Below, one piece after another: positions 1-11,218 of a stretch of 64,000 nt of DNA. Origin of the DNA: an uncultured Aliivibrio sp. (lineage in GTDB: Bacteria; Pseudomonadota; Gammaproteobacteria; Enterobacterales; Vibrionaceae); contig NZ_CAMLHO010000010.1 in the NCBI RefSeq assembly GCF_946479765.1, positions 20,895 to 84,894 on the forward strand, read 5' to 3'. The notes under the pieces are model-generated. The model had not been told where the DNA came from and searched no databases. It was given only the letters and a program-made list of their open reading frames with translations. A program made the position numbers and the translations under genes. How positions within the stretch are numbered: the first letter of the stretch is position 1; the number at the start of each line of letters is the position of its first letter.

Positions 1-95
1 GCTGCTGGACGAAGAGTAAGCGTGACTTTTCGGCCTGAGTGTAAACCCACACCTGTCATTTGTACGATACTTTTCAGTGTACGTTGTCTGATCAT
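1..95 (-). CDS. lpxC: UDP-3-O-acyl-N-acetylglucosamine deacetylase, N-terminal part
   Basis: Only the first 31 codons lie in the window; the gene runs off its left edge. The reverse strand from 95 reads [20 protein letters not shown] and onward, the typical LpxC N-terminus. LpxC removes the acetyl group from UDP-3-O-acyl-GlcNAc, the committed step of lipid A synthesis, in the cytoplasm with zinc. A purine-rich ribosome site (GAGATGAG) lies just upstream of the ATG. The gene follows ftsZ on the same strand, as at the end of the dcw cluster in enterobacteria. The identification rests on this N-terminus and the position. Confidence 0.93.
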
Positions 96-123
96 ATGCT
101 CATCTCAACTATAAATATGCTTG

Positions 124-156
124 ATATCAAACCAATTCTAGGAACTGGTTTGATAT
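124..156 (-). other. Inverted repeat between ftsZ and lpxC
   Basis: ATATCAAACCA at 124-134 pairs perfectly with TGGTTTGATAT at 146-156, and the inner bases can extend the stem to about 15 bp with a three-base loop. There is no T-run after it in the ftsZ-to-lpxC direction, so it is not a standard intrinsic terminator. It may be an RNA processing or attenuation site that separates ftsZ from lpxC expression. Confidence 0.5.
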
Positions 157-200
157 TTTAGCACACAACTTTCTATAAAACCAAATCGTTTGATGATTAA

Positions 201-1436
201 TTAGTCAGCTTGACGTCGTAAAAACGCTGGGATATCTAAATAATCTTCTTTCTGATCTGGTTTAGCTTGCGCTGCTCCAGTATTCTGAACACCTGCCGCA
301 GGCGACGTTGATGGTGCTGTTTGTTGTGCAGCTGGCTTAGTTACTTGCACGTTTTGTGCCGCTTTCTCAACCATAGGTTCAACAACTGGTGCTTTTGCTT
401 TCACAGGAGTTTGAACTGCTGGTTGTGTCGCTGCTGGAGTAGCTGCTTTGTTTGTCACTAACGTGATTTCAGGTTTCTTTTCAGTACCGATACCAGTAGC
501 AACAACTGTTACTCTAATTTCATCAGTCATATCAGGGTCAAGAGAAGTACCAATAACCACTGTAGCGTTATCTGATGCAAATGCTTTTACTGTATTACCT
601 ACTGTCTCGAATTCATCAAGACGCATATCTAAACCAGCAGTAATGTTAACAAGAACACCACGAGCACCCGCAAGATCGATATCTTCAAGCAATGGACTTG
701 AGATCGCTTCTTCTGCTGCTTGTTCTGCTCGGTCTTCACCTACTGCAGTACCGCTACCCATCATTGCATGTCCCATTTCAGACATAACAGTTCGAACATC
801 GGCGAAATCGACGTTAATCATACCAGGACGAGTAATTAACTCTGCAATACCCTGAACCGCATTACGAAGAACATCATTCGCTTTTGCGAACGCTTCTAGT
901 AATGTGATACCACGCCCAAGTACTTTTAATAATTTTTCGTTTGGAATCGTAATTAATGAGTCAACATGTTTCGATAACTCTTCAATACCTTGCTCAGCAA
1001 AAGCAAGACGTTTACGACCTTCAAAGCTAAACGGTTTTGTAACAACAGCAACCGTTAGAATATTTAATTCTTTTGCAATCTCAGCAATAATTGGCGCAGC
1101 ACCAGTACCAGTACCGCCGCCCATACCTGCTGCGATAAATATCATATCGGCACCAGCTAATACTTCTTTAATCGCTTCACGATCTTCTAGTGCAGCATCA
1201 CGACCAACTTGCGGGTTTGCACCTGCTCCTAAGCCTTTAGTGATGTCACCACCAATCTGAATAACAGTATTAACACTCGTCTTACGAAGTGCCTGAGCAT
1301 CAGTATTTACACTGATAAATTCAACACCTTCAATTGACTCACGTACCATGTGCTCGATAGCATTGCCGCCACCGCCACCTACACCAACTACTTTAATTAC
1401 TGCTTCGTCGGACATTTCCATCATCGGCTCAAACAT
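201..1436 (-). CDS. ftsZ: Cell division protein FtsZ
   Basis: This is the tubulin-like GTPase that polymerises into the Z-ring at mid-cell and recruits the divisome. The 411-residue product has the glycine-rich N-terminal GTP-binding region, the tubulin signature GGGTGTG at residues 106-112, and a T7-loop-like NVDFADVR stretch near residue 207. An Ala/Pro/Gln-rich linker spans roughly residues 325-395. The conserved C-terminal peptide [12 protein letters not shown] at 398-409 binds FtsA and ZipA. It lies 32 bp after ftsA and is 105 bp from lpxC. The linker is somewhat longer than in E. coli FtsZ (383 residues), as is usual in vibrios. Confidence 0.98.
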   Translation of the reverse strand: MFEPMMEMSDEAVIKVVGVGGGGGNAIEHMVRESIEGVEFISVNTDAQALRKTSVNTVIQIGGDITKGLGAGANPQVGRDAALEDREAIKEVLAGADMIFIAAGMGGGTGTGAAPIIAEIAKELNILTVAVVTKPFSFEGRKRLAFAEQGIEELSKHVDSLITIPNEKLLKVLGRGITLLEAFAKANDVLRNAVQGIAELITRPGMINVDFADVRTVMSEMGHAMMGSGTAVGEDRAEQAAEEAISSPLLEDIDLAGARGVLVNITAGLDMRLDEFETVGNTVKAFASDNATVVIGTSLDPDMTDEIRVTVVATGIGTEKKPEITLVTNKAATPAATQPAVQTPVKAKAPVVEPMVEKAAQNVQVTKPAAQQTAPSTSPAAGVQNTGAAQAKPDQKEDYLDIPAFLRRQAD

Positions 1437-1468
1437 CTGTTCTCTCCGTTCCTTCCTGTTCGCTCAGG

Positions 1469-2731
1469 TTAAAACTCTTTTAGTATCCAATTTTTAAATT
1501 TCTTTATTACGGTAGTGAGAGATTGGTGCTTACTTGGCACATAATCTTCCTCATCATGCAATTGACTTTCTTTACCGTAATGCAAAAGCCCTACCGCTGT
1601 TGCTTGGTAAGGTTCTTTTACGTAATCTGTTAGGCCTGTCACTTCTAAAGGCTGGCCTATTCTGACTTGGGTTTGAAACACACGCTCAGCGCAATCTACC
1701 AAACCTTCAATCTGTGATCCGCCACCAGTTAATACAATACCAGCAGCAAGATGGTGCTTTGTTCCTTCAGCGCGTAACTTATCTTGAATAGCAAGAATTC
1801 GCTGATTTACAAGACCCAGTAGCTCAGAATACCTTGGTTCGATAACTTCTGCTAGCATTCTTCGTTGTAAACTTCTTGATGGTCGACCACCAACGCTAGG
1901 TACATTAACCGTTTCATCACGATTTATATGCTCACTGAGAGCACAACCGTATTTTACTTTTAATTTTTCAGCATCGTTGAATGGCGTACCGAAAGCGTAA
2001 GCAATGTCACTAGTTACAGCATTACCCGCATAAGGTAGAACCTCAGCGTGACGTAATGAACCATCAGTCCAGATAGCAATATCCATTGTACCTGCGCCGA
2101 TATCTACAACACAAACACCAAGATCTCGTTCATCTTCAGTAATAACTGCATTACTAGATGCTAAACCAGAGAATATAACATGCTCAACTTTCAAGCCACA
2201 ACGTTCTACAGCTTTTACTATATTGCGCGCCATATCATTATGACATGTAATTAAATGAACACTCACTTCCATTCTCATACCCGATAATCCAATTGGATTT
2301 CGAATACCTTTTTGAACATCAATCGTAAATTCTTGTGGTATTACATGCAGTGTTCGCTGTTCATCACCGATTTTAACGGATTTTGCAGTATGAATAACAC
2401 TGTCCATATCATCTTGAGTCACTTCTTCTTCAGAAATAGATCCCATTCCTTTTTCTATTTGGCTAGCAATGTGCTTACCAGATAAGGAAATAAATACAGA
2501 GGTAATGGTACATTCTGCCATCAATTCAGCTTGGTCGATCGCTCTTTGAACAGATTTAACTACTGATTCAAGATCGTTAACCCCTCCTTTATCCATTCCA
2601 CGAGAGGGACATGATCCAGAACCAATAACGCTCACTTGGCCATCAGGTAAAACTTCACCAACTAACGCTGATACTTTGTTTGTACCGATATCTAAACCAA
2701 CAATAATACTGCCTTCTGGCGTTTTACTCAT
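1469..2731 (-). CDS. ftsA: Cell division protein FtsA
   Basis: FtsA is an actin-like ATPase that tethers FtsZ filaments to the inner membrane and recruits later division proteins. The 420-residue protein opens with GLDIGTNKVSALVGE, the phosphate-1 motif of the actin/Hsp70 fold. It has VVDIGAGTMDIAIW as phosphate-2 and LTGGGSQIEGL as the adenosine motif. The C-terminal residues (about 408-420, VIKKFKNWILKEF) form the amphipathic membrane-targeting helix. It sits between ftsQ (14 bp) and ftsZ (32 bp), the invariant order of the cluster. Length is the same as in E. coli. Confidence 0.98.
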   Translation of the reverse strand: MSKTPEGSIIVGLDIGTNKVSALVGEVLPDGQVSVIGSGSCPSRGMDKGGVNDLESVVKSVQRAIDQAELMAECTITSVFISLSGKHIASQIEKGMGSISEEEVTQDDMDSVIHTAKSVKIGDEQRTLHVIPQEFTIDVQKGIRNPIGLSGMRMEVSVHLITCHNDMARNIVKAVERCGLKVEHVIFSGLASSNAVITEDERDLGVCVVDIGAGTMDIAIWTDGSLRHAEVLPYAGNAVTSDIAYAFGTPFNDAEKLKVKYGCALSEHINRDETVNVPSVGGRPSRSLQRRMLAEVIEPRYSELLGLVNQRILAIQDKLRAEGTKHHLAAGIVLTGGGSQIEGLVDCAERVFQTQVRIGQPLEVTGLTDYVKEPYQATAVGLLHYGKESQLHDEEDYVPSKHQSLTTVIKKFKNWILKEF

Positions 2732-2745
2732 GTCAATTCTCTTCT

Positions 2746-3504
2746 TTAATCTTCAACATTAACAGACTTCCACCCAACAGCAGCGCCTGTATCGTAACGA
2801 AGATCTATATAATCTATCGAATTCTTTTTACTTTCTAATTGCTTATATAGAGCAACAAAGCGATCAACTCTTTCTTCTCGAGCATCACGACCAAGCTCTA
2901 ATCGTATGCCATTATCTAATACAACTTGCCAAGATAACCTATCTGTCAGTGCAACACTATGAACAGTGATATTCAATGGGGCGAATTGATTTTGTAATTG
3001 ATGCCAAAAATTCAACACTTCTTTACTGCTCGTTTCTGGACCAAATAAAGCCGGCTTGGGCTCTAACAAATCACTCATCGGCGCATTAAATACCACGCCA
3101 TCAGGGTTAACAATTACCCTGTTATTCCACGTAGCTTCTGGTTGATTCTCTACCACAAATACTTTAATCGTTTCAGGCCACTGCTTTCTTACCGATACCT
3201 GAGCTATCCAAGGTAGAGACAATAATGCATCTTGCAGTTTATTCACATCTTGGGTCATAAATGTCCCAATAGAATCCATTGAATCTATTGCTTCACGAAT
3301 ATCATCTGTCGTTATATGCTTTAACTGACCTTGGATAATGATATGAGATAAAGGCAATCTGTCTTCATCTGTCATCCAACTTATGGTTGAAATAACAAGC
3401 CACAACGAAATCATCACAACCAAAGAAAGAAAAAGTGCACCAGGTAGGTGTTTTCTTATTTTTTCTTTATCAAATGAAATATTCATTTTGACCGTCTTAA
3501 TCAT
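2746..3504 (-). CDS. ftsQ: Cell division protein FtsQ
   Basis: FtsQ is a bitopic inner-membrane divisome protein that links FtsB and FtsL to the rest of the machinery. The 252-residue product has a short basic cytoplasmic tail, one transmembrane helix at about residues 23-43, and a periplasmic POTRA domain from about residue 53 (PLSHIIIQGQLKHITTDDI), followed by the beta domain (DRLSWQVVLDNGIRLELGR). It is 14 bp upstream of ftsA. A 211-bp gap separates it from murC, where E. coli has ddlB. A second in-frame ATG at codon 7 is a possible alternative start. Confidence 0.96.
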   Translation of the reverse strand: MIKTVKMNISFDKEKIRKHLPGALFLSLVVMISLWLVISTISWMTDEDRLPLSHIIIQGQLKHITTDDIREAIDSMDSIGTFMTQDVNKLQDALLSLPWIAQVSVRKQWPETIKVFVVENQPEATWNNRVIVNPDGVVFNAPMSDLLEPKPALFGPETSSKEVLNFWHQLQNQFAPLNITVHSVALTDRLSWQVVLDNGIRLELGRDAREERVDRFVALYKQLESKKNSIDYIDLRYDTGAAVGWKSVNVED

Positions 3505-3549
3505 ATTATTTTCACAACAGTGCCAACAAATAACGCCACTACCAACTCA

Positions 3550-3555
3550 ATTATA
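3550..3555 (-). promoter_or_regulatory. Candidate -10 box of an internal ftsQ promoter
   Basis: A perfect TATAAT reads on the minus strand here, inside the 211-bp murC-ftsQ gap, and would give a leader of about 40 nt before ftsQ. No good -35 box stands 16-18 bp upstream, so the call rests on the hexamer and its place. Internal promoters near ftsQAZ are well known in E. coli. Confidence 0.35.
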
Positions 3556-3715
3556 CAAAATACGTAAGCTTTGATGGCGTTAAATAAATTTATCTAATAA
3601 GTATAGAGTGTAAAAGCTCTCTATCCCAATATCTTACTAGGATATTATTAATACAATAAGGATTCTATCTCATTATTCGTATTTTTATTAGAAGTTCTAA
3701 CTAATTAAACAATAA

Positions 3716-5179
3716 TCACCCAAACTCTTTCATAGTTTCAATATTTAATTTCATTGAAGCCAATTGTTTCGCTAATTTACCTACATCACCAGCGCCCTGA
3801 GTCAAAACTAAATCACCATCTTGAAGGATATTAGCTAACACTGGTGGCAATGCTTCAATATTTGGTACAAAAATAGGATCGATTTTTCCTCGGCCACGAA
3901 TAGTTCGGCATAATGCTCGCCCATCAGCACCTACTATCGGAGTTTCCCCCGCAGAGTAAACATCAAGCATGATAAGTACATCCACATTATCTAATACGTT
4001 AGCAAAATCATCATACAGATCGCGAGTACGACTATAGCGGTGTGGCTGAAAAATCATAACTAAACGTTTATCTTCCCAACCAGCACGAGCCGCTTTGATT
4101 GTTACGTCGACTTCTGTTGGGTGGTGTCCATAATCGTCCACCAGCATTGCTGAACCGTTACCAGTTTCAAATTCACCCAATTGATCGAAGCGACGTCCTG
4201 CTCCTTCAAAATTCAGAAGCGCAGAAAGAATCGCGCTGTCTTCAACGTCTTCTTCTGTTGCAACCGCAATAGCAGCCGTCGCATTCAAGGCATTATGCTT
4301 ACCCGGAATATTAAGAATAATATCTAAATCTGTGCGATCTTTTCTTTGAACGGTAAAGAAGCTTTGCTGAGCCACTTGACGATACTTAATTAAGCGTACA
4401 TCTGCATCTTCCGCAAAACCATAAGTAATAACCTGACGACTAATTCGAGGTAATAATTCTCTTATCACGTCGTCATCAATACACATTACCGCTTGACCAT
4501 AGAATGGTAGATTATGAAGAAAATCTATAAAGGTTTGTTTTAAAACTTCAAAGTCGCCGCCATAAGTGTCCATATGATCAGCTTCAATGTTGGTTACAAT
4601 ACTTACCATTGGCTGTAAGTGTAAGAATGACGCATCACTTTCATCTGCTTCTGCAATCAGAAAGCGACTTGAACCTAAGCGTGCATTTGTACCTGCATTT
4701 TTTACCAAACCACCATTAACAAAAGTTGGGTCTAGCCCTGCTTCTGAATAAATTTGAGTCGTTAATGCAGTGGTTGTAGTTTTACCGTGCGTACCTGAAA
4801 CCGCAATACCATGACGATAACGCATCAACTCTGCTAGCATTTCAGCGCGACGAATAACTGGAATTCGATTTTCTTTCGCTGCAACAATTTCAGGGTTCTC
4901 AGGGTTAATCGCAGTAGATACAACCACAACACTTGCTTTTTCTACATTACTGGCTTGGTGACCAAAAAAGATCTCTGCGCCTCTTTGAGCTAAACGTGCA
5001 GTGACAGTATTCTCTGCCATATCTGAACCGCTGATATGATAGCCTTCGTTTAAAAGTACTTCAGCGATACCACACATACCTGCTCCACCAATACCCACAA
5101 AATGAATACATTCAACACGGCGCATTTCAGGGATCATAGTTCTAATTTCAGCTAATTGCAGTTTCTGATCTTTTATCAT
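3716..5179 (-). CDS. murC: UDP-N-acetylmuramate--L-alanine ligase
   Basis: MurC adds L-alanine to UDP-MurNAc, the first amino acid step of the peptidoglycan stem peptide, in the cytoplasm using ATP. The 487-residue product shows the UDP-binding [14 protein letters not shown] near residue 29, the ATP P-loop GTHGKTTTT at 129-137, and [10 protein letters not shown] in the C-terminal domain. The reading frame is open to a TTG at 5191, but the ATG at 5179 matches the usual N-terminus (IPEMRRV follows) and is preferred. It is 18 bp downstream of murG. Its 3' side is the 211-bp gap before ftsQ. Confidence 0.97.
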   Translation of the reverse strand: MIKDQKLQLAEIRTMIPEMRRVECIHFVGIGGAGMCGIAEVLLNEGYHISGSDMAENTVTARLAQRGAEIFFGHQASNVEKASVVVVSTAINPENPEIVAAKENRIPVIRRAEMLAELMRYRHGIAVSGTHGKTTTTALTTQIYSEAGLDPTFVNGGLVKNAGTNARLGSSRFLIAEADESDASFLHLQPMVSIVTNIEADHMDTYGGDFEVLKQTFIDFLHNLPFYGQAVMCIDDDVIRELLPRISRQVITYGFAEDADVRLIKYRQVAQQSFFTVQRKDRTDLDIILNIPGKHNALNATAAIAVATEEDVEDSAILSALLNFEGAGRRFDQLGEFETGNGSAMLVDDYGHHPTEVDVTIKAARAGWEDKRLVMIFQPHRYSRTRDLYDDFANVLDNVDVLIMLDVYSAGETPIVGADGRALCRTIRGRGKIDPIFVPNIEALPPVLANILQDGDLVLTQGAGDVGKLAKQLASMKLNIETMKEFG

Positions 5180-5197
5180 TCTAAATCTCAATTCTTT

Positions 5198-6262
5198 TTA
5201 TTTTGCGAGGCTTTTAATTGCACTGGCGACACGTACATCAGCATCAATAATGGCTGCCTTACGAGCATTGCATGCCATTTCTAATAATTCTTTTCGCTCT
5301 AATTTGTTCAGTGTATCAATCAAACCCTGAACTGTTAAATCTTGTTGTTCAATCATTTGCGCTGCACCACACTGCACAAGGTGGTCCGCATTTAATGCTT
5401 GTTGACGATCTTTATGCATAAAAGGAATAAATACAGAACCAACACCCGCAGCTGAAACCTCTGAAACCGTTAGTGCACCAGATCGACATACTAGAACATC
5501 AGCCCAAGCGTACGCTGCGGCAACATCATCAATAAACTCAGTAACTTTAGCATCTGTAATACCATTTTCTTGATAAGCGGTATTGACCGTTTCTTGATTT
5601 CCTTTACCTGCTTGGTGCCAGATCTCGACAGCATGATTCAGTTTTGGTAACGCTTCAGGTAAGGTCGTATTAAGAATACGTGCTCCTTGGCTGCCTCCCA
5701 TCACTAATACTCGAATAGGACCGGTACGCTCTGCAAATCGCTCACTAGGTTGAGGTAATTGGCACACATCTTCTCGAACCGGATTACCCACAACTTCTGC
5801 ATTTGGAAATGCACCAGGAAAAGCCTGAAAAACACGTTTTGCTATTTTAGATAACCATTGATTAGTTAACCCAGCAACCGCATTTTGTTCATGCAATACA
5901 ACAGGAATACCAGATAACCAAGCAGCAATACCACCTGGACCACTTACATAACCACCCATACCTAATACTACATCAGGCTGCCAAGCTTGAATGTGTTTCT
6001 TCGCTTGAGAAATCGCGCCAAATATTTGAAATGGTGCCGCTAGTAGCTTTTTAAATCCCTGTCCACGTAAGCCTTTTACTTTGATAAAATCGATTTCAAT
6101 ACCATGCTTTGGTACTAAATCAGCTTCCATTCTATCTTCTGTTCCTAACCAACGAATTTCCCAGCCTTCACTTTGTAGCTGCTTTGCTACCGCTAATCCA
6201 GGAAATACATGACCGCCAGTGCCACCAGCCATCACTAATAAACGTTTATTTTTGTTCTTCAT
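5198..6262 (-). CDS. murG: UDP-GlcNAc--lipid I N-acetylglucosaminyltransferase
   Basis: MurG transfers GlcNAc from UDP-GlcNAc to lipid I on the inner face of the membrane, giving lipid II. The 354-residue GT-B glycosyltransferase has the N-terminal donor/acceptor loop [12 protein letters not shown] at residues 13-24, a second glycine-rich loop [11 protein letters not shown] near residue 101, and [10 protein letters not shown] near residue 190. The ribosome site and the first 17 bp lie inside the end of ftsW, pointing to coupled translation. Confidence 0.98.
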   Translation of the reverse strand: MKNKNKRLLVMAGGTGGHVFPGLAVAKQLQSEGWEIRWLGTEDRMEADLVPKHGIEIDFIKVKGLRGQGFKKLLAAPFQIFGAISQAKKHIQAWQPDVVLGMGGYVSGPGGIAAWLSGIPVVLHEQNAVAGLTNQWLSKIAKRVFQAFPGAFPNAEVVGNPVREDVCQLPQPSERFAERTGPIRVLVMGGSQGARILNTTLPEALPKLNHAVEIWHQAGKGNQETVNTAYQENGITDAKVTEFIDDVAAAYAWADVLVCRSGALTVSEVSAAGVGSVFIPFMHKDRQQALNADHLVQCGAAQMIEQQDLTVQGLIDTLNKLERKELLEMACNARKAAIIDADVRVASAIKSLAK

Positions 6263-7448
6263 TTTCGCTCCGTGGAGGCTCGTTTTCTAGAAAAATACGA
6301 CATTCATGATCAATACGAATTAACAGTGATACTGCGACCGACATGATAATCAAACTGGAACCACCGTAACTTATCAGTGGCAACGTTAACCCTTTGGTTG
6401 GAACGATACCAGCTGCCGCACCAACGTTAACCAACGTTTGAAAAGCAAACCAAATACCGATCCCAAATGCTAAAAACCCACCAAAACGCTGATCATGCAG
6501 CAAGCACTCTCGACCAATAAATAAGGCCTTTAACACTAAAGAAAAAATGAGAATGAGTACCAAAGATACGCCAACAAAACCTAACTCTTCAGCAACAACG
6601 GCAAACACAAAATCGGTATGTGCTTCTGGTAAGTATTCTAATTTTTGAATTGAATTACCTAATCCTTCACCAAACCAACTGCCTCGACCAAATGCCATGA
6701 GGGATTGCGTTAATTGGTAACCACTACCAAATGGGTCTTGCCATGGGTCTAAGAAAGAAGTCACACGACGCATACGATAAGGTTCAGCAATAATCAGTAC
6801 TATAACGAGTGAGATACCACTCATCACTAACGCGATAAATTGCCAAAGCTTAGCACCAGCAATAAATAACATACCGATGGTTGTGACAAACATTACAATT
6901 GTCGTTCCTAAATCGGGCTGTAATAACAAAAAGAAAGCGAGGCCAATAAGAACAACTAATGGTTTTACGAATCCTTTAAAACTGTCTCTCACTTCACCAT
7001 GACGACGAACAAGATAGCCAGAAATAAAAACAAATAACGACAGTTTAGCAACCTCGGCAGGCTGTAAGTTAAAGATCCCTAAAGGTAACCAACGTGCCGC
7101 ACCATTTACTGATTTACCCACCACTAAAACAGCAGCCAATAGCAAAAAAGAAATTAGCAATAGATGGCTACTGTACTTTAACCAGTCATCCAATTTAATA
7201 CGTAATACTACTGAGGAAGCCCCAAGAGCTAAGCATACGAATAGCATATGGCGCATCATAAAGTGAAAAGGCTGACCTGTTAAGCGTGTACTGATAGGAA
7301 AAGAGGCTGAACCAACCATAACAAGACCAGTAAGCATCAGAGCAAGCGCAATCCAAATCAACTGACGATCAAACATCACTTTAGGTGATGGTGTTAAACA
7401 CCATTCTTGCACTGGAGATGCCCATTGCTTAATACGATCAATTATCAA
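6246..7448 (-). CDS. ftsW: Lipid II polymerase of the divisome, FtsW
   Basis: FtsW is the SEDS-family glycosyltransferase that polymerises lipid II into septal glycan with FtsI. The 400-residue protein has about ten hydrophobic segments and family motifs: [27 protein letters not shown], and [15 protein letters not shown] near the C-terminus. Its start is 2 bp after the murD stop, and its end overlaps murG by 17 bp. Short hydrophilic tails lie at both ends. FtsW is distinguished from RodA mainly by its place in the dcw cluster. Confidence 0.97.
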   Translation of the reverse strand: MIIDRIKQWASPVQEWCLTPSPKVMFDRQLIWIALALMLTGLVMVGSASFPISTRLTGQPFHFMMRHMLFVCLALGASSVVLRIKLDDWLKYSSHLLLISFLLLAAVLVVGKSVNGAARWLPLGIFNLQPAEVAKLSLFVFISGYLVRRHGEVRDSFKGFVKPLVVLIGLAFFLLLQPDLGTTIVMFVTTIGMLFIAGAKLWQFIALVMSGISLVIVLIIAEPYRMRRVTSFLDPWQDPFGSGYQLTQSLMAFGRGSWFGEGLGNSIQKLEYLPEAHTDFVFAVVAEELGFVGVSLVLILIFSLVLKALFIGRECLLHDQRFGGFLAFGIGIWFAFQTLVNVGAAAGIVPTKGLTLPLISYGGSSLIIMSVAVSLLIRIDHECRIFLENEPPRSENEEQK

Positions 7449-7450
7449 AA

Positions 7451-8776
7451 TTAACTCTCAGCTGAATACTGTTTTGCTAGTTGGGTGAAAGCATCACCTC
7501 TAGCCATAAAATTTGCATATTGGTCAAAGCTCGCACAAGCAGGAGATAGCATCACCATGTCACCTTCCTTGAGAGTATGAAATAGCGTTTCTATTGCTTC
7601 ATCCATCGTTTGACACTGTTGAGAGCGGGGATCTAAAGACAGAAATTGCTCACCATCTTCCCCGAAGCAATACATCATTAAATCCAAATCATGTAGCGCA
7701 GGAGATAGTTCGGAAAAATCAGCACCTTTACCAACTCCACCCACTAATAGATGTAATTTACCCTCTATCTTTAGACCAGACAGCGCGGCAAGAGTGCTCG
7801 CAACATTGGTTGCTTTGGAATCATTGACCCAACGAATACCCTGATTATCTGCTACAACTTGGCATCTGTGTGTCAATCCATTGTAAGTTCTTAATATATC
7901 TAATGAAGATTCTAGGTTAATCCCAACGGCATCCAATAAAGCAATCGCAACTAGGCTGTTGGCAATATTGTGCTTACCAACCAACCCTAATTCACTTGCT
8001 GCCAGTATTGGATCTGCGTCTATTGCCAGATAATAAATACCATCATTAAGCACACAACCGTAATCACCTTGATCAAAACCAAAATTCTTTATGCTGTTAA
8101 CTTCAATATCAGGGTAGGTTTCTTTGTCATCACGATTAACAATACACACATCAGCATGATCAAAAATACGTAGCTTCGCTTGACGATAATCTGCCATACC
8201 TTGATATCTATCCATATGGTCTTCAGATAAATTCAAAAATGCAGCCGCTTTTAATTTTAACGATGAGGTTGTTTCTAATTGAAAACTGGAGAGCTCAAGT
8301 ACATAAAGTTCAGCATCTTGTTCTAACAAATCTAACGCGGCAAAGCCTATGTTGCCACCCACTGCAGTTTTTACACCAGCAGCATTGGCCATTGTTCCAG
8401 TTAAATCAGTAACGGTACTTTTGCCATTAGATCCTGTAATTGCAATCACAGGGGCAGTCACTGCCCAAGCAAAAAGTTCGATATCACCAACAACTGGCGT
8501 ACCCTTTTTAATCGCAGGCTGTAACTGTGGAGAGGCAAGTGCAATACCAGGGTTGGTAACAATAAGATCGGCATCTAACAGCCAGTCTTGTTGCCAACCA
8601 CCAGAATATAACTCAACCTGTTCAGGCAATTGTTCTTGGCCTGGTGGCGTTTCACGAGTATCTATAACTTTTACTATTAACGCTTCTGGTTGTCTAAGTA
8701 AATGCTTAACAACAGATAATCCTGTCATTCCTAAGCCAACCACAACAACGTTTTTCACACCACCAAAACCAGTCAT
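7451..8776 (-). CDS. murD: UDP-N-acetylmuramoyl-L-alanine--D-glutamate ligase
   Basis: MurD adds D-glutamate to UDP-MurNAc-L-Ala in the cytoplasm. The 441-residue product has the Rossmann-like N-terminal UDP-binding domain ([16 protein letters not shown]), the ATP P-loop GSNGKST at residues 115-121, [11 protein letters not shown] in the central domain, and WVNDSKATN in the ligase C-terminal domain. It lies 1 bp after mraY and 2 bp before ftsW. The four Mur ligases murC, D, E and F of this window share the same three-domain plan. Confidence 0.98.
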   Translation of the reverse strand: MTGFGGVKNVVVVGLGMTGLSVVKHLLRQPEALIVKVIDTRETPPGQEQLPEQVELYSGGWQQDWLLDADLIVTNPGIALASPQLQPAIKKGTPVVGDIELFAWAVTAPVIAITGSNGKSTVTDLTGTMANAAGVKTAVGGNIGFAALDLLEQDAELYVLELSSFQLETTSSLKLKAAAFLNLSEDHMDRYQGMADYRQAKLRIFDHADVCIVNRDDKETYPDIEVNSIKNFGFDQGDYGCVLNDGIYYLAIDADPILAASELGLVGKHNIANSLVAIALLDAVGINLESSLDILRTYNGLTHRCQVVADNQGIRWVNDSKATNVASTLAALSGLKIEGKLHLLVGGVGKGADFSELSPALHDLDLMMYCFGEDGEQFLSLDPRSQQCQTMDEAIETLFHTLKEGDMVMLSPACASFDQYANFMARGDAFTQLAKQYSAES

Positions 8777-8777
8777 A

Positions 8778-9860
8778 TTAACGTACCTTCAATGTCGCTA
8801 ATGCAATAAGAACCAATAACATAGAGATAATCCAAAAACGCACGATTACACGAGGTTCTGGCCATCCTTTCAATTCATAATGGTGATGAATTGGGGCCAT
8901 ACGGAAGATACGTTGGCCACGTAGCTTGTATGAACCAACCTGTAGGATTACCGATAATGTTTCAACAACAAAGACACCACCCATGATAACCAATAAGAAT
9001 TCTTGACGAACTAAAACAGCTATCGTACCTAATGCTCCACCTAGTGCTAATGAGCCAACATCGCCCATAAATACTTGTGCTGGGTATGTGTTAAACCATA
9101 AGAAACCAAAACCGGCACCTACGATCGCAGCACATACGACAACCAATTCACTTGCTTGTGGGATGTGTGGAATATGCAAATAGTTAGCAAACTGTACGTT
9201 GCCTGTTGCCCACGCAATGAAAGCAAATCCTCCAGCCACAAATACGGTTGGCATGATCGCTAAACCATCTAAGCCATCAGTCAGGTTTACCGCGTTACTT
9301 GTACCAACAATAACAAAGTAAGTTAAAAGAATATAAGTCAAACCAAGCTGAGGCATCACATCTTTAAAGAACGGAACCACAAGTTGGGTTGCAGCGGTAT
9401 CTTTACCATAAGCATACAAAGCAAAAGCAATGACTAACGCAATAACTGACTGCCAAAAATATTTCCAACGGGCAATAAGTCCATCGCTATTTTTACGAAC
9501 CACTTTTCGGTAATCATCAACAAAACCAACCGCACCATAGCCAAGTAAGACGAAGATAACCGCCCAAACATAAGGATTAGTTAAATCAGCCCATAAGAAT
9601 ACCGTAACCGTAATCGCGGTTAAGATCATGATCCCGCCCATGGTTGGGGTACCACGTTTACTAAAATGAGACTCTGGACCATCATCACGAACCACTTGAC
9701 CAATTTGTAGGTTCTGTAACCATCTAATTAGCTTTGGTCCCATCCATAACGAAATAGATAATGCAGTAATAATACTTAAAATAGCTCGAAAGCTAAGGTA
9801 TTCGAATAAACGAAAAAATGGGAAATATTGCTCTAAAAAGTTAGATAACCAGATAATCAT
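8778..9860 (-). CDS. mraY: Phospho-N-acetylmuramoyl-pentapeptide transferase
   Basis: MraY transfers phospho-MurNAc-pentapeptide to undecaprenyl phosphate, making lipid I at the inner membrane. The 360-residue polytopic protein has about ten membrane helices. Family motifs are the Mg/substrate residues DDYRK at 115-119, NLTDGLDGL at 192-200, FMGDVGS at 264-270 and the histidine cluster PIHHHYE near residue 322. Length equals the E. coli enzyme. Its start codon shares one base with the murF stop codon. Confidence 0.99.
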   Translation of the reverse strand: MIIWLSNFLEQYFPFFRLFEYLSFRAILSIITALSISLWMGPKLIRWLQNLQIGQVVRDDGPESHFSKRGTPTMGGIMILTAITVTVFLWADLTNPYVWAVIFVLLGYGAVGFVDDYRKVVRKNSDGLIARWKYFWQSVIALVIAFALYAYGKDTAATQLVVPFFKDVMPQLGLTYILLTYFVIVGTSNAVNLTDGLDGLAIMPTVFVAGGFAFIAWATGNVQFANYLHIPHIPQASELVVVCAAIVGAGFGFLWFNTYPAQVFMGDVGSLALGGALGTIAVLVRQEFLLVIMGGVFVVETLSVILQVGSYKLRGQRIFRMAPIHHHYELKGWPEPRVIVRFWIISMLLVLIALATLKVR

Positions 9861-11218
9861 TACTGACTCTCCTTAAGAGCTAAAACCACTTCGCTCATAC
9901 GTGAACTATTGGCACCTTTCACTAACACAGTAACCTCGTTATTTTTAATTAATTGTAATTCTTGTTTCAAATAGCAATTCAATTCTGCGCGACTTTCAAA
10001 ATGACGGCCATTACATAGCTCACTAATCACCTTCGTATCATCACCAAATGTTACTACTTGCTCAAATTGATATGGGGCAGCATATTCACCAACTTCACGA
10101 TGAAGTGCAAGGCTTTCTTCACCCAGCTCTGCCATATTGCCTAAAACTAGCCAACGCTGGCCAGAAAACGCACCTAGGAGATCAACCGCCGCTTTTACCG
10201 CAGGGACACTCGCATTATAGGTGTCATCAATAACCTTCAAACCTGAAGCTAGTGTTTCCACCGCAACACGACCTTTCACATTACCTAATCGTTGAAGTCC
10301 TTGTTGAATATCAACTAACGAGCAACCAGTTTGACGCGCTAGCGCTGCAGCTGCGACTGCGTTACTGATATTGTGCTTACCAATAATAGATAAAGAAACT
10401 AAAATACAGCCAATAGTGGTGTGTAATTGAAAGCTTGGTTCACCAATGGAATTAACCTCAATATTTGAGGCATAGAAATCAGCACTTGGATCACTCATCG
10501 AAAACGACAGCACTTTTTTTCCATCAAATAATTCAGACCACTTAGGTAAACCATTACTATCTAAATTGTAAATAGCCGTACCGTTATCTTGCAATCCTTC
10601 AAAAATTTCACCTTTTGCTTTCGCAACACCGTCAAGTGAACCAAAACCTTCCAAATGCGCTGCTGCTACGTTATTAACTAGAGCCACATTTGGGCGAGCC
10701 AAACGAGTAGTATAAGAAATTTCATGTTGATGATTAGCCCCCAATTCAATAACCGCAAAGTCATCACTTGGTTGAGAGCGTAATAATGTCAATGGCACAC
10801 CAATTTCATTATTAAAGTTACCCGCGGTAGCTAATACATTACCAGATGCTTGTAATATTGAAGCAAGCATTTCTTTGACTGTCGTTTTGCCACAACTTCC
10901 TGTTAGGGCAAACGTAAACGTACTGCATTGCTGATGAACGGCTTGCGCTAGTAAACCCAACGCTTTTTGAGTATCTTCAACAATAATTTGAGGAAGTGAG
11001 CACGCTAGTTCACGAGAAACCAATAAAGCCAACGCCCCTTGCTCTTTTGCTGTTTCTGCAAAGTCATGGGCATCAAAACGCTCACCAATTAATGCAACGA
11101 AAAGCCCTTCTTTATCTATATTTCGGCTGTCAGTAGAAACCGATGATATTTGGCAATCAATGCCAATCACTTTTCCACCACAAACGGCTGCGATCTGGCT
11201 TAATGTCATTGCTATCAT
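9860..11218 (-). CDS. murF: UDP-MurNAc-tripeptide--D-Ala-D-Ala ligase
   Basis: MurF adds the D-Ala-D-Ala dipeptide and completes the UDP-MurNAc-pentapeptide. The 452-residue protein has [16 protein letters not shown] in the N-terminal UDP-binding domain, the P-loop GSCGKTT at 107-113, LGANHQHEI in the central domain and [10 protein letters not shown] plus LGNMAELGE toward the C-terminus. It overlaps murE by 4 bp (ATGA) and mraY by 1 bp. An ATG three codons further in is an equally possible start. Confidence 0.97.
   Translation of the reverse strand: MIAMTLSQIAAVCGGKVIGIDCQISSVSTDSRNIDKEGLFVALIGERFDAHDFAETAKEQGALALLVSRELACSLPQIIVEDTQKALGLLAQAVHQQCSTFTFALTGSCGKTTVKEMLASILQASGNVLATAGNFNNEIGVPLTLLRSQPSDDFAVIELGANHQHEISYTTRLARPNVALVNNVAAAHLEGFGSLDGVAKAKGEIFEGLQDNGTAIYNLDSNGLPKWSELFDGKKVLSFSMSDPSADFYASNIEVNSIGEPSFQLHTTIGCILVSLSIIGKHNISNAVAAAALARQTGCSLVDIQQGLQRLGNVKGRVAVETLASGLKVIDDTYNASVPAVKAAVDLLGAFSGQRWLVLGNMAELGEESLALHREVGEYAAPYQFEQVVTFGDDTKVISELCNGRHFESRAELNCYLKQELQLIKNNEVTVLVKGANSSRMSEVVLALKESQ

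Noticed and set aside
448..855. Plus-strand open frame of 135 codons opposite ftsZ
   Set aside because: It lies wholly antisense to a conserved gene, has a composition expected of a mirror frame and no ribosome site. The same applies to the frames at 904-1260, 8349-8801, 31017-31346, 31878-32195 and 38296-38604.
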